Shown here: positions 1 through 33,635 of the stretch, one piece after another | Numbering within the stretch: the first letter of the stretch is position 1 | How the letters are laid out: each line of letters starts with the position of its first letter | Origin: Oegoconia quadripuncta | Lineage: Eukaryota > Arthropoda > Insecta > Lepidoptera > Autostichidae | Length of the DNA: 64,000 nt | Assembly (NCBI GenBank): GCA_949316235.1 | Contig: OX438757.1 | Location: 17,237,505 to 17,301,504, forward strand | Direction of reading: 5' to 3' | Position numbers and translations under genes: made by a program | Notes under the pieces: generated by a model | The model's database searches: none | What the model was told of the DNA's origin: nothing | The model's input: the letters and a program-made list of their open reading frames with translations, nothing else

Positions 1-578
1 GAAAGTTTGTATGAAATACCATGTGGGATTGTGGGATAAACCCTGCGCAATTATCTTGTGTTGACAAGTGCCCCTGAGTCTATTGGCTGTGGTGGCCAAA
101 GGTTTCCTCTAAGGAACTCAAATATGTGTATAGCACTTACTAATAAAATCCATAAAAAAAAAACAAGGATATCTCGAGTTTCATTTTAGAAAGACTTTCG
201 ATTAGCGTTGTATTGACCTTTCGACGGCCACAGTCATCCAGTCGAGACAGAAATCTAAAGAATACTCAAATAAACACCATAATTGTTTTGATAATGGGAC
301 ATAGCTTTTAAATTGAATTAAAAATATATATACAATGGACGGCTCAGCTGTGTATTGGCAATAGTCTGTATAAATTTATTGAATTGTCCATTGATTGCAA
401 AAAGAGAATAAGGTTAAACGTAGTCGAAACATCAATGAGGCTGGCAGTCACCCAAAGTGTACAAAGAAAAGCCTCAAAGAGATTGAATGCTCAGCATAGA
501 CATTGTGGCCGTTAAAAGGTCAAGTAATTTGTATGTAGTCATAGACGGGTCACATGATTTGATATGCAGTTCACCCAC
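1..578 (-). other. eEF2: eEF2 intron 13, partial
   Basis: Intron sequence that follows exon 13 on the minus strand and runs off the left edge. I looked for the missing last ~108 eEF2 codons (domain V and the C-terminal tail) and found no matching coding sequence, so they lie outside the window. No recognisable repeat. Confidence 0.7.
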
Positions 579-22475
<21,897 letters not shown>

Positions 22476-22486
22476 TTTGGATGGTT

Positions 22487-22519
22487 TTAGATTTTCCTGT
22501 CAATATTATAAACTACCAT
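22487..22519 (-). promoter_or_regulatory. Upstream ORF of 10 codons in the eEF2 leader
   Basis: If transcription starts near 22548, the leader contains ATG (22519-22517), nine further codons and TAA (22489-22487), closing 11 nt before the true ATG. Initiation context is GCGTATGG, with -3 G. It overlaps the 3' arm of the hairpin at 22519-22536. Confidence 0.55.
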
Positions 22520-22536
22520 ACGCCAGCAATGGCGTA
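22519..22536 (-). promoter_or_regulatory. Small hairpin in the eEF2 leader
   Basis: TACGCCA and TGGCGTA pair perfectly around a 4-nt loop, starting about 12 nt after the predicted cap site. Seven base pairs including four G-C. Confidence 0.5.
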
Positions 22537-22541
22537 CGCTT

Positions 22542-22550
22542 GAAAAAGAC
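22542..22550 (-). promoter_or_regulatory. Predicted eEF2 transcription start, TCT/TOP type
   Basis: The minus strand reads GTCTTTTTC with the predicted +1 C at 22548. This fits the TCT initiator of insect translation genes and the 5' terminal oligopyrimidine tract of TOP mRNAs. It gives a 73-nt leader. No transcript data were available, so the start is inferred. Confidence 0.6.
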
Positions 22551-22701
22551 CCTTTCCTATCGTGGGCCGGATATAGTCGTCGTCTGTCAAACGACGTCAA
22601 ACCATAGACACAACGCAGTATTACCATACGTAATAATTACCAAACTGTGACTAATGCATAGACAGACATAGGAAAAAACTAGTATATTTAGTCGCTTTTA
22701 A

Positions 22702-22902
22702 TTATCTGAGTAAATATAAAGCCAGATTTACATTGATCCAGGGAATGCGACAATATCGGCAACGAATGACGTTACTAGACCTTGGGTTTTTATACTGTTC
22801 TTCAGGCAGTCGTGGGTTTTTTCTTGAGATATCCATACAACAAAACCTGCAGAGCTGTGCCAGCGAAAAATAATAATTTGTAATCCACGCCGCCGTAGAC
22901 AT
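22702..22902 (-). CDS. Unidentified small ORF with two CxxC pairs, 66 aa
   Basis: MSTAAWITNYYFSLAQLCRF... ends ...NVIRCRYCRIPWINVNLALY plus a few residues. Two CxxC motifs 27 residues apart (CRFC and CRYC) could bind zinc, loosely like an Rpr2/Rpp21-type ribbon. It lies 150 bp upstream of eEF2 on the same strand. I do not recognise it and no splice partner is evident; it may be chance. Confidence 0.25.
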   Translation of the reverse strand: MSTAAWITNYYFSLAQLCRFCCMDISRKNPRLPEEQYKNPRSSNVIRCRYCRIPWINVNLALYLLR

Positions 22903-22904
22903 TT

Positions 22905-24459
22905 TTTTGACTCTAAACTGCGACACCAATAATAGTACATTATGATATAAATGCATTATGGTGGCTTAACCAATATACGCATATCGTACGATGTTTTTTA
23001 AAATAATTGCGAGGAAACAGAATAAAAAATCACGCGGCGCGCTGCCTACAGGTTATAAATTCTAAATAACACATGGAGATCAACGATATTTTATTCACCG
23101 GGCTGAAGGTATTGTCATTGTCACTGGCTGTCACTTGGCTGAATGAGACATGTTTTTTGCCATAGCAAACAGTGCAGTTATAGAATATAACTTCACTATT
23201 TGCGTTTATAACACACGCGTGTTTTATGAGCTGCTATATACTCGTATATCTTAAAACCGGTGAAATTAGATCCACTTTACGAGCAAGTATGTTGAAAATT
23301 AATTAAATGGCAGGGATAGGGTAAAAAAATGTATTTAATTAATTAATTTAATTTAATCCGGCTGATGTTTCAAACACCATTTCCTCATTGTAATGTTGCT
23401 CGACTGTATAGTATAATGGATATGGTTCAATTAGACATACTCTAGTAAGTAACAAGAAAGCAAGCATGAAAAGATGACTTTATTTTGATTGATTGAGCAC
23501 TTAAAATTTTACTAACATAGTTATTACGTTGTTTGTTACTAACACTTTTGTGTGTGTCTTATTTTATAATGTATGGACGTCATAGTCCGAAATAAAGGTT
23601 TTCTTTCTTTCTTTCTTCATTCAGTTCACTCCCGTCACGGCCATGGTTGTTCGCATACTGTCTATCTGTACCTTTAGTTTATTAACCCATAATGTATTGC
23701 CATTGTTTGTGTCATGTCTTGAATAATAAGTCCATGGTCATGTCAGGACATTTGGTTCACTACAACAAACGCAACAAACTATCAAAAAACTAAAATAGGT
23801 AATGTACATACAAAAATATTTTTTCATCTCACCATTGGAGATTTATAAAAAATTGCGATTTCGGCCCCGTATTATATTACGCCTACAATAGAAAATGAGA
23901 GATTATTCAGGTTATATCAGAGTAAGTACATAATTTGATTAAAAGAAAAAAATATATACGAAGAAACTTGCTCACAACAACTCTAGAAACTCTGAAAAAT
24001 GAAAATAATAGTATATTACAAAGCTTATTAAATGGCAACTTCGGATTAAAATTAAAATAACAATTCTAGTATTAGCTACTCGCTAGAAGATGGCACTGTC
24101 TATGTTAATTCTATTCAGGTATAGATGGCACCACATAAACTGCCAGAGAGTATAACAAACTTGCCAGATTCGTAAACAAGATAAAAAAAACTAGAAAAAC
24201 AGAATCCTCACCGTACGAAAACATGTTTTGAAACACATATTAATATTACTTACCTAATTAAGTTACTTTTATACAAAACTATCAATAAACTTCTATTTAG
24301 GTATCTTATCTACTTATTTCGTCAATTCGTCGCGTGGTATTTACTCATTCGACAAATGCATAGCTCTTAGATTGAAGAATAAGTCCTACCTACATAAATA
24401 TATTTTGTTATTTTTTTTTCTGCATTTAGACTTGTTGCCTTCGGCTTGTTACAGATACA
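22905..24459. other. Intergenic, nothing recognised
   Basis: AT-rich DNA with a polyadenylation-like AATAAAGG and a short TTTC repeat near 23590. No gene or repeat family I can name. Confidence 0.5.
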
Positions 24460-24800
24460 GACATTTGGGCCAATTTATTGGGTCATCATCATCAGCCCGT
24501 AAACATACCACTGTAGGGATATATTCCAGGATATATTACAGGCCTTTCCTCGTATAATGAGCGAGTATGGGCCATAGTCCCAACACGCTGGCCCAATGCG
24601 GGTTGGGGACTTCACATGCCTTAGATCTTTCTTTATTTCTCAGGCATGCAGATTTCCTCAAGATGTTTTCCTTCACCGTTTTTTAAGAGCAGTCAGATAA
24701 ATGCACCTAAATAATTTATTTAAAAAACTCTCATTGGTACATATATGACCTGCCTGCCAGGGAATTGCCTCCCAAATTTACGGGGTACCTTCCTACAAAC
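24460..24800 (-). repeat. Interspersed repeat family H
   Basis: CCTTTCCTCGTATAATGAG, CTGGCCCAATGCGGGTTGGG and TTCACATGCCTTAGATC reappear reversed at 51335-51470. A common lepidopteran repeat type; probably a LINE 3' region, orientation tentative. Confidence 0.6.
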
Positions 24801-26569
24801 CAATGTAGGTAGATGATCTACTCTCGTAGCTTTGTTTAAACAAGTCATACCACTAGTGCCGCTACGAGGATTTTTAGCTTTATTGCAAACCGCTGAAACC
24901 GTTGATTATTATCTCATAATATAATATCATTAAAGAGCGACGAATAGGTAGGTATACGACATAAATATTCGTTTGAATACTTACTACTTCGTACGTAGGT
25001 ACTTCAAAAAGGTGGAGGTTCTCAATTCGGCCGTATGTATATTTTTTTTATATCCTGTTCCACCTTTTGCGTGAATATGAATGATCAAATAATTCCCAGG
25101 GTCGACCGCGCGCAGCAGAGGGTGGTAGGTAGGTAGCTAAATTTTGGCGGCGGACGGCGAGGCCGGGCGGGCTGGCGAGCAGCACGCGTTTTCCTAGAAA
25201 TTCGTGCGATACAGTGACCATGAATGTGACCATGCTATAGAAAACTGTTTATTTTCATATTACACAGTGGTTCACAAGGTATGTCTCCAGAGGTGATTTA
25301 AATGCTCTTCTTGAAATTCTTATGTAATAACGAGGAAGATCAAAATCCATTTTCAACCTCACTTAAATTAAGTAATTCTATTCGACATCGAAAAGATTCC
25401 GCGGTAACTCTGTCCGCGACATTGATATTGAATGTCCAAATTTGACATTTTTATTAGGAAGATGTCGTTGTCTATCGTAATCTAGACATTCGATACGGCC
25501 CGAGACCGAATCTATGTTCACATAAAAACGTCACGTACCGAGTTCGAACGGATATTTTCAGATTTTAATCATATACTCATATATACCCTGACCATATCTG
25601 GCTACTGCCACCATGGGCCACAAAATAGGAATGAATGTAGTCATTCAGCGCGCGTAAATTATTGCGTACTTCACACCATAATCGACGGGTGCTTCACTTT
25701 ATAATTGGATGGAGCGAAGTCTTTGAACCCCGACGCAAAATTAAGGGAATTATGTGTTTGACGGCTGTTGTGTGTTCTTCGTGAGTCTTTGTTCGGACGT
25801 GTGTCAGTAATGCGTGGTCCGATTTGAGTACGGTTTCTTTTATATTAAATACAAAACGAGGAGACAAATTTTTATGAATATTGGCCAAGCTGTTTCGAAG
25901 CTATTTAGCTTTTAATACAGAATTGGTGTATTTTGATGACATCGGCCTGTTAAGGGTTTTCCATTTTTTTTAAATTTAAGTTTAAACTCTGAGATAGGTT
26001 AGTTATGTTTGATAAAAATCGGTTAAACCGTTTCGAAGATATTAAATACATTTGGTTTATTTGGATGATATAATCGCTTGTTTTCTCGGGAGTTTTCCGT
26101 TATCTATGTATTCTATAACGGAAAAATAAACGTTACAAAATTCCTCGTTTTATGATTAGTAAAATTCTGGTCACCCTACGCCGCTGCCACAGGGCGATGG
26201 TTCGCTGCGATCGTGTCGTAGATAAAACTAACCCGTAATTATGTGGCCATACCTCGACGTTATTGTTAAATACGTAATTATAAGCTAAGTACCTTTGTGC
26301 CTATTAGCTAATTAGGTTTTTAGTACAGGTTAAATCGTCTGCGGACCCGATCGGGCGCTGTAGAGCAAACCCCCCGAGTTGTGGTTAGATCAAACGCACT
26401 GCGATTGAGGAACTCCATCAAAAAACCCACAAAGTCAGTAATTCATTCAAAGGGCAGTTGCTATACTAAATCTTCCTATCAATAAATTTAAATATAGATA
26501 TCTACTAATACAACAGAAATTTATTAACAAATCATATTATAAAATATCTGACCATTAATATCAGAATTA
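24801..26569. other. Intergenic, one CpG-rich patch
   Basis: AT-rich except 25098-25200, which is rich in GCGG and GGCGAGG words. No coding sequence is supported; the 61- and 64-codon frames in it are not conserved-looking. Confidence 0.45.
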
Positions 26570-26838
26570 ATAATAAATAAATAAATAAATATCCTTAGAT
26601 ATATACACAGCGCCATCTAGTTCCACACTAAGTAACTAGGCTTGTGTTGTGGATACCAGATGGTTACACATTACACATTTTTTTTTGTAAATAAATAAAT
26701 ACATATATAAATGAAAAACATCCATAACTCGGGTACACGTGTCCGTATTCATCACACAAACATATGCCCCTAGCGGGATTCGAACCCGCAACCTTTTGGT
26801 ATAGTGGTCTTGCTAACCACTACACCAAACAGGTTGTT
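26570..26838 (-). repeat. SINE family A, full length
   Basis: tRNA-derived head on the minus strand: CTGTTTGGTGTAGTGGTTAG (A box) and GGTTGCGGGTTCGAATCC (B box). The body has CCATCTGGTATCCACAAC and GAACTAGATGGCGCTGTG; the tail is AT-rich (AAATA repeats). It is not a working tRNA, because the cloverleaf is imperfect and a SINE body follows. Confidence 0.9.
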
Positions 26839-27259
26839 ACTAATGAAATATTAGTGTCCCATTTTGTTACATAAAAAACATGTTTTTAAAAGTGCAACCC
26901 CTCGAGTTCCTTCCTTGTGCTACTCAGGGGAGAATTGCCTTTTGAACAAGCAGTAGCTTAAAAAATTTAAAATCTGACTATTTTAAGTGTACCCTATGTA
27001 CCTACAAAATAAAGCATTTTTTACTTGGCATAAAACATGGCGCATTTACTCTCCAGTCCACCACAGTGCCCCTCAACCGGTAACAAAGAGGAAAGAGTGG
27101 ATTCAGGTAATGCAGTAGTCATGGCCGAATTTTGAAAGGATACTACCTATATAAGGATCATTGACTCGAAGAAGAAGTAAAGATTGACTATTACACTATA
27201 TTATGTACATAATGATTACGATCTTTATTCCAAATGGAGTGCCAGATATTTGATAAAGA

Positions 27260-27375
27260 TATCAGAGATAAGATAGACAGTCCTCCAAATAATATGGGGT
27301 TTCCTTCGGCCTGATCTTCACTTAACATCACGTGTGGTTGGGGTCAATGCTAACCCTGTGTGCATTAAAAAAAAA
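27260..27375 (+). repeat. SINE family C, 3' fragment
   Basis: Matches the last ~110 bp of family C (TCAGAGATAAGATAGACAGT, CTTCACTTAACATCACGTGT) and ends in A9. Confidence 0.8.
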
Positions 27376-27435
27376 GTATTTGTTTAACATCATAATACAG
27401 GACTAGTTCTTTAGAGTGGAAGTAGATGGTGCTAT

Positions 27436-27800
27436 GTGCATGTCCAAGGTCTCTCAGTCTTTTACAGGATGCACTTCGGTGAGTGTGCGTTGGAATTACA
27501 CAATCTTATTCCACCATCGCCATTCCATCTTCGGACTACTAGGCGCGGGGAGGGATTCCACCCGTATGTAGTTAACATACCGAACATTCGCACTAAGCGG
27601 TTCGATTCTTCATTCATAATGCGAACGGCCAAGGCATGGAACTCCCTTCCGGCGTCAGTCTTTCCTGAATCCTACAACCTTGGTATCTTCAAGAGCAGGG
27701 TGGGTGAATAGGCATCTACTGAGATCGCGTGCTTCATCTGCGTATCCCACAGATTTGTATTAGAAATCTGTGGTGTATCCAGATAATTATAAAAAATAAA
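27436..27800 (+). pseudogene. Non-LTR retrotransposon, reverse transcriptase C-terminal fragment
   Basis: The frame reads LSVFYRMHFGECALELHNLI, RTTRRGEGFHPYVVNIPNI, then RTAKAWNSLPASVFPESYNL and GIFKSRV. This is the typical end of an insect LINE ORF2, after the RT domain. A second, more decayed copy is at 61997-62330. 5'-truncated. Confidence 0.75.
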
Positions 27801-28276
27801 AGTTGTTTATTATTATTTCAAAGTACAGACGTTCATTCGAATAGGGAAGTGAGATTCATTGGGGAGTGCAAAAGGCAACTATAGGGGTTACGACGATCGC
27901 GTGGGTGATATTGTGAGGGTGAAAATAGGGGTGTCCAAAACAAAGTTTAACATCGATTTCTAAAGTTTACTTCCGTATCTTAGTAAATTAAACCCCAAGG
28001 GAATAAACCAGTGTCTTATGTCACGGGTAGCATATTGAATTCTAAGCGAAATGGCAGATTCTGTAGTTAATTCCCGAACGATGCGAAGGAATTATGGTAA
28101 AAATCCTGAATGAAGCGAAGGATTTAAGTCTGCCCAAGGCTAAGACACTTCTATTTCTGAGGAGCATACTCTACTTAAAACACCTACAGTGAAGTTAAAT
28201 ATAAAAGAAATTATAAATTCAATTAAAAGTTTATTAAATTAAATGTTAGGTTAGGTAGTCTAGATAAGGAAACTTA

Positions 28277-28609
28277 TTTTTATTTATGTACAAAGGGTTG
28301 GTACTTGTCCTCAGTCACACCTGTTGTTAAGTGAAGATGATGTCGAAGGTGGAGGCTTACTGACCCGGAAACCCCAACACATTTGGAGGACTGGCTAAAT
28401 TATCTCTGACAACCGGAACACAACAATGCTATTAACATTGCTGCTTGGCGGCAGATTTTGATAAGATGGTGGTAGCTAGCCAGGCGGACATTTAAAATGC
28501 CCTACCACCAACCAAACCGAGTACTTAAACATGTACCCCGCTGGGGATCGAACCCGCGACCTACGAATCGTAAACCCAATGTTGTTTACATTGAACCACG
28601 GAGACGGTT
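28277..28609 (-). repeat. SINE family C, full length
   Basis: Head at right: ACCGTCTCCGTGGTTCAATG and CGCGGGTTCGATCCCCAGCG (B box). The body includes GGTAGGGCATTTTAAATGTC and TTCCGGTTGTCAGAGATAA; the A-rich end is at left. Confidence 0.9.
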
Positions 28610-29089
28610 ATATACTTAGTTTGTCTATTGCAGTTGAGGACGTGGAATTGACTTGAGTATAAGTTTCACTTTCAGCCATATCGCAGCCATATCGAGATTG
28701 CAAATTATCTTGAATAATGCTTTGATCTTCCGTTTCTATATCAGTGTCGCTATCACTCGACATTATTCTGTTTTATATTAATAAATGACAACAATTAAAA
28801 AAAAAATATTACGAAAAGGAGCATTTACATTATATGTATGTAATTAAATTAATTCCACGAGGTCGATCCAGTATAGTTCTTATCGCTGCATGGCGAAGCT
28901 CGTCCTTTGAACGAAGTGGTACTGGCCTGCGGTCGACGAATACGAGGATAAGCACGTCTGTGGGATAAGCTGAGTTGATATGGTTTGTTTTACATACATA
29001 ATGATTTCACGTCCGACGATCAAGGGCCCATGGTCTCTTGCTATGCGAGCAGTGTTTTGAATATGAGAACGAGATGGGGCCATAGTGTC

Positions 29090-29290
29090 GGTAGGTACAT
29101 TTTGAATGTCGTTTCCCGACAATGTATCGTACGACACTCCAGATATCAAGACGAATCTAACGACACCATGCACTTCAAAATCGGTCAAATCGTTTAGGCT
29201 GCAGGAGGCGACAAAGGAACGGACATACTTACTATACATACTTACACTCGAAAAGCATTATCCTCCTTTCTTAGGCAGTCGGGTAAAAAC
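29090..29290 (+). repeat. Interspersed repeat family F
   Basis: AAGACGAATCTAACGACACC, TCAAATCGTTTAGGCTGCAG and TCCTTTCTTAGGCAGTCGGG match other family F copies. Confidence 0.7.
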
Positions 29291-29922
29291 AAATAGATGG
29301 TGATTCTGATGTGAAAGAGGATACTTTTGTAGGATAGACTTTAATTATAGGATATAAAATCGAACAATGTAGAAAAATCCAATGTGAAACCACGGCTTAC
29401 GAGTTTGATAAGCCCAGCAAACGTATCTTCAAAAAAAAAACAAATTGCATAAGATATATTTATTTTATATGTTAATTCAATACCATTACAGACATATTCA
29501 TAAATCGAAGTTGTGTGAATGGTTGGTCAAAAAGTGCTACTATTCAATTAAGGAATATCTTGACGAAAATTTACTTAATAACAAAAATACTTGACAATAA
29601 TAATGATTAACATATAATGTAACATTGACATAATTATACTTCGTAAATATTGTAGTCAATGCTTGACATAAAATATGTATAAAATTAAATTATGAATAAT
29701 ATTTGCACGCCTGTATATAGGCAGATTTTGCTGGAACTATGTAAAATTATAACAACTAATGTTTATACCTAAAATCATTTGCAAATAAATTACTATTTCA
29801 TTTCATATTTACTTACATACCTGCTTCTATTTGTATTTTTATATTGTTCCGTTATGCTAATATACTCGTAATTACCTACATACAACACGCATACAGAAGC
29901 ATATTTCATATCTATACATATA
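29291..29922. other. AT-rich, nothing recognised
   Basis: No ORF, repeat family or RNA gene seen. Confidence 0.5.
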
Positions 29923-30185
29923 CAGGGTGTAACGGTTAAGTGTAGTCATATTTTAAGGGCTTGTTCTACCCATCAATACGAACAACTTTTACTATGGGGG
30001 CAACTTCGAAATCGCGAAAAAAAAATCAGCTGTTTCATACATTGCATCGGGAGGTTATTGAAATTTTCTATGGAACAGCTGATTTTTTTTTCGCGATTTC
30101 GAAGTTGCCCCCATAGTAAAAGTTGTTCGTATTGATGGGTAGAACAAGCCCTTAAAATATGACTACACTTAACCGTTACACGGTG
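29923..30185. mobile_element. Foldback MITE with 112-bp near-perfect inverted repeats
   Basis: 263 bp flanked by TA. Arms 29923-30034 and 30074-30185 are almost perfectly complementary, leaving only a 39-bp loop. The ends begin CAGGGTGTAACGGTTAAG (the right end has two changes, CCGTTACACGGTG). The TA flank and CAGGG start suggest a Tc1/mariner-type parent. No coding capacity. Confidence 0.92.
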
Positions 30186-30629
30186 TATTTTATATTATTT
30201 ACATTAATCTAGTAATGTTGATTTTTTTGATTTGTGTCGCACTTGCACCTATGTGTCTCCTCGGGTAATAGCTGAAAATCAGTGTTTTGTTCTTTGAACA
30301 ATCTCATACACTGAGCTGTGAGCATGTGACCCATTTGTCCTGCTGCAGTACACATAATGCTTTAGTTATTTATAAGTTACTAATAAACATATTCTGTAGT
30401 TATACCTACATTATAAGTTTTATAAAAATTCTTGCAAAACTTAATGTATGTGTGTAACTGGAGTAACAAATAAACGCTTTATCTATCTATTTATTGAAAA
30501 TAATAAATTTGGAATGGCCTCTGCGACTGCGCCTATTGGCTCGTAGTTCGCGACAGCCCTACTCGGCCACGGGCCAAGGTCAAGTCACATTACATAAAGT
30601 TGTTCATTGACTGTACGTTTACACTAAAG

Positions 30630-30780
30630 CAACTAAAAAACGAATAGCGAAGTTAAGTAACGTCTGGTCGTCATTGTCAATCCTTGGATGGGTGATCACA
30701 AATGGTATTTTCATAGGTAACACACCGTGCTTCGGTTCCATTCGACTTGCAAACACAGTCACCCAGGTGACCTATTGTAT
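30630..30780 (+). repeat. 5S-rRNA-derived repeat
   Basis: Contains GCGAAGTTAAGTAACGTCTG and CCTTGGATGGGTGATCAC, close to the internal region of 5S rRNA (CGAAGTTAAGCAAC, CTTGGATGGGTGACC). The 5' part of 5S is missing and an unrelated tail (ACACCGTGCTTCGG) follows, so it is a retroposed repeat, not a 5S gene. Confidence 0.65.
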
Positions 30781-31255
30781 AATATAAAATCAAAATCATT
30801 TAATTATAATACACAGGCGGACTAGTAACATTATTGAATAGAATTAAAAAATGTAATAACTAATTCAAATTCATATTTTCACTAATGAACCGGCACCTGT
30901 GTGGGGCTTTTCAATTTCTGATTATTTGAAAATGTTTGGAGGTGAATGAACTGGTCCGCGATATTCCGGCTGTATATTTTTCCCTCCATTATTTTCGAAA
31001 CTTTAAATAAGAGCAACCCATAAGTTGTCAGGTCTACCTAGAACAAGAAAACTGATTAGATAAATCCAACTTCGAGAAAGCAAGCAAGACTAATGGTCGA
31101 ACCCAACCACAATCCAATTCATACTGATCAGCAGCTTTCAATAGCGATCTATTATAGTTCGATGTATTATTAGAGAGCTCTTTGGGTAGTATCCAACACT
31201 ATCTAGACAGATTGGAGCACGTTAGGTATATCTACATCAAAAGTGAAACAACTTA

Positions 31256-31891
31256 GGCGTGCATTAATAAACCAATCTCAATACAAGTCTTGAGGCTGTA
31301 TCACCCGAGATGCGTCTTAAGCAGTTGACGCTATCTCAAGCTCCGTGCTAATTCATAAACCAATCTTGAGGCCTACTCAGCTGAGATCAACTCACGAGAC
31401 TTCTCAAGTATTCGCCTCAGCGGCGAATGAATGGGTCTTGAGTTTCGTTTATTAATACGCGCACCTCTCAAGTGAGTACTGCTTGAGTATGCACGTGCTT
31501 TTCAGGTGTCAAGTTAGGTTTATTAATCAACACGTCTTTTTTTTTTTATATGAGAGGGCGGCAAACAGCATGCGGGTCACCTGATGGAAATCAATCACCG
31601 CCGCCCGCACCAAAAGGGTCACAGATGCGTTGCCGGCCTTTGAGGATGGTGTCCACCCCAGAATAAGTAGGGCAGCCTGAGCGATGAGGGATTCTCCAGC
31701 AGTGCTGGTACCCTCCTGGGGTACTAACTCTTTAAATACCGCTATCATTCTGGAGAGAGACTGGAAGGTGGGCCTCCGGCGCCCTCGCTCACCGGACGAA
31801 GCGCAGTGGCAAAATGCCACTACTCAGACGTCTACTTGAGACCAGTCCCAAGACTGTTCTCAATCTTGAGAATGGTTTATTAATACGGGCC
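31256..31891. mobile_element. TIR MITE rich in CTCAAG motifs, interrupted by SINE D
   Basis: The right end TTTATTAATACGGGCC and left end GGCGTGCATTAATAAACC are inverted; TA lies on both sides. The interior carries many CTCAAG/TCTTGAG words in both orientations. The family D element 31536-31830 sits inside it; without that, it aligns along most of its length with 32020-32352. Confidence 0.75.
31536..31830 (-). repeat. Repeat family D, 5'-truncated
   Basis: Matches 34625-35023 and 55664-56061: CACCTTCCAGTCTCTCTCCA-type block, CTACTTATTCTGGGGTGGAC, ATGCTGTTTGCCGCCCTCTC and a terminal A-run (T-run at left as written). Non-coding retroposon; the frames in it look alike only because of shared sequence. 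Confidence 0.85.
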
Positions 31892-32019
31892 TAAGTGTGC
31901 ACAGCAGCTGGTTACCCATTCACACCACAAAAGTCGGTAGGTACTGTTGAGGTCCGAAAGCGTATAGTGCGACTTAGAAAGGTAGAAAAAGCCGCTCACA
32001 TCACAGATATTGTGGAGGT

Positions 32020-32352
32020 TTCACACCAATCTCAATACAAGTCTTGAGGCGGTATCACCCGAGATGCGTCTTAAGAAGTTGAAGCTATCTCAAGCTCCGT
32101 GCTAATTTATAAACCAATCTTGACGTATACTCAGCTGAGATCACTTCTCAAGTATTCGCCTCAGCTGCGAATGAACGATAGTCTTGAGTTTCGTTTATTA
32201 ATATGTGAAACTCGGTGCACCTCTCAAGTGAGTACTGCTTACTCATCCACGTGCGTTTCAGGTCTCAAATTAGGTTTATTAATCAACTCGTTTACTTGAG
32301 ACCGATCACAAGACTGTTCTCAATCTTGAGAATGGTTTATTAATACGGGTCT
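32020..32352. mobile_element. Second copy of the CTCAAG-rich MITE
   Basis: Aligns with the 31256-31891 element minus its family D insertion; ends TTTATTAATACGGGTC followed by TA. The left end is eroded. Confidence 0.75.
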
Positions 32353-32497
32353 ATGTATTACTGGCTGGTGTTGCAAATTAGTTCGTTTCCTTTTATAAAA
32401 ATATTAATATTTTGCTGGTTTTAAAGTGTCAAACAACACTAAATTTTATTCCCGATTTTTCGTTTCAATGCTATTTATTATTGTATGAGTATTTATT

Positions 32498-32749
32498 ATT
32501 TGGTTGGTGGTAGGGCATTTTAAATGTCCGCCTGGCTAGCTACCACCATCTTATCTAAATCTGCCGCCAAACAGCAATGTTAATAGCATTGTTGTGTTCC
32601 GGTTGTCAGAGATAAGATAGCCAGTCCCCCAAATGTATTGGGATTTCCGGGTCAGTATGCTTCCACCTTCGACCTCATCTTCACTTAACATCAGATGTGA
32701 TTGGGGTCAAGCACGAACCCGTCGTGCATAAAAAAAAATGAATGGGAAA
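32498..32749 (+). repeat. SINE family C, 5'-truncated
   Basis: Starts at GGTTGGTGGTAGGGCATTT and runs to the A-rich end; no tRNA-like head. Confidence 0.85.
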
Positions 32750-33635
32750 AATTCCTATACTAAACGACTTTCAATCCAACCTTTTATAATGATACTAGAT
32801 AGCTAATAATGAAGTGTCACACTAGTTGACATGAGTCAACGCCTCTCCATGGCAACAGATGGTATCTAGCAGCTGATTGGCTCGACTCCTGGAAGCATGC
32901 CAGGGTGTTTCACGCAGGAACCGAATGCTGTACTTCCGTGGAAATGGTAATTATAGTAATGCCACCCATGATGCTGTGAATCTTGGAACAAATGCTAAAA
33001 AAATTATAAATATTTTTCGTGTAAATGGTGTAAAAATTGACTGAAGATTCTGAATCTTGCTACCATCGAAGAGGGCCGCTGGCAAGATGTCCTCATTGAG
33101 ATATTCAAAATTCTCACCTACAAATACAATAGCTGCCTCACTTGATGAAGACATACGACCGTTACGAGGACACGCTCTGCGAATAAGCCGCACTTTCTGA
33201 GCAACCGAGTTGATCAGGCCTGAAATAAGCTGTCGGAAGAGATTGCCTCCGCCGCCGATGTCTGAGACAACAAATCAGCTAGGCGCATATCAAATTAACT
33301 GCGGAAAAATTTTCTTGGTAACTACTGAACCGATTTCGATTAAATATGGGCAATCACCTCGCAACCACCAGCTTTCGAATAAAAACCATTCCCAAATCGG
33401 TTCAGCCGTTTTATTTAACAAGAACACTCTTCTTCGCATTGGGGGTTCAAGCAATCTCAAGTTTCCCATTGTATATCTGCTATGTCGCTCGTCTCATCTT
33501 CGGACCTAATTTAATGAAAATTAATCAATCAATCATCAATACAGTCGGTAACACAATCAAGGTAACAGTCTTATTTATGATATTGTTTCGAGGTTCGTTT
33601 CGAGTTTAAAGGAGAGCTACGGAGACTATTTAGAC
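32750..33635. other. Unassigned segment with an unidentified minus-strand frame
   Basis: A frame at 32951-33193 (80 codons, containing SSSEAAIVFVGENFEYLNED) looks protein-like but matches nothing I recognise. Pieces near 33310-33410 (TACTGAACCGATTTCGATTA) resemble generic lepidopteran repeat sequence. Confidence 0.3.

Noticed and set aside
32951..33193. 80-codon frame beside the CTCAAG-rich MITEs, considered as a transposase exon
   Set aside because: No DDE or HTH motif visible; kept only as an unidentified segment.
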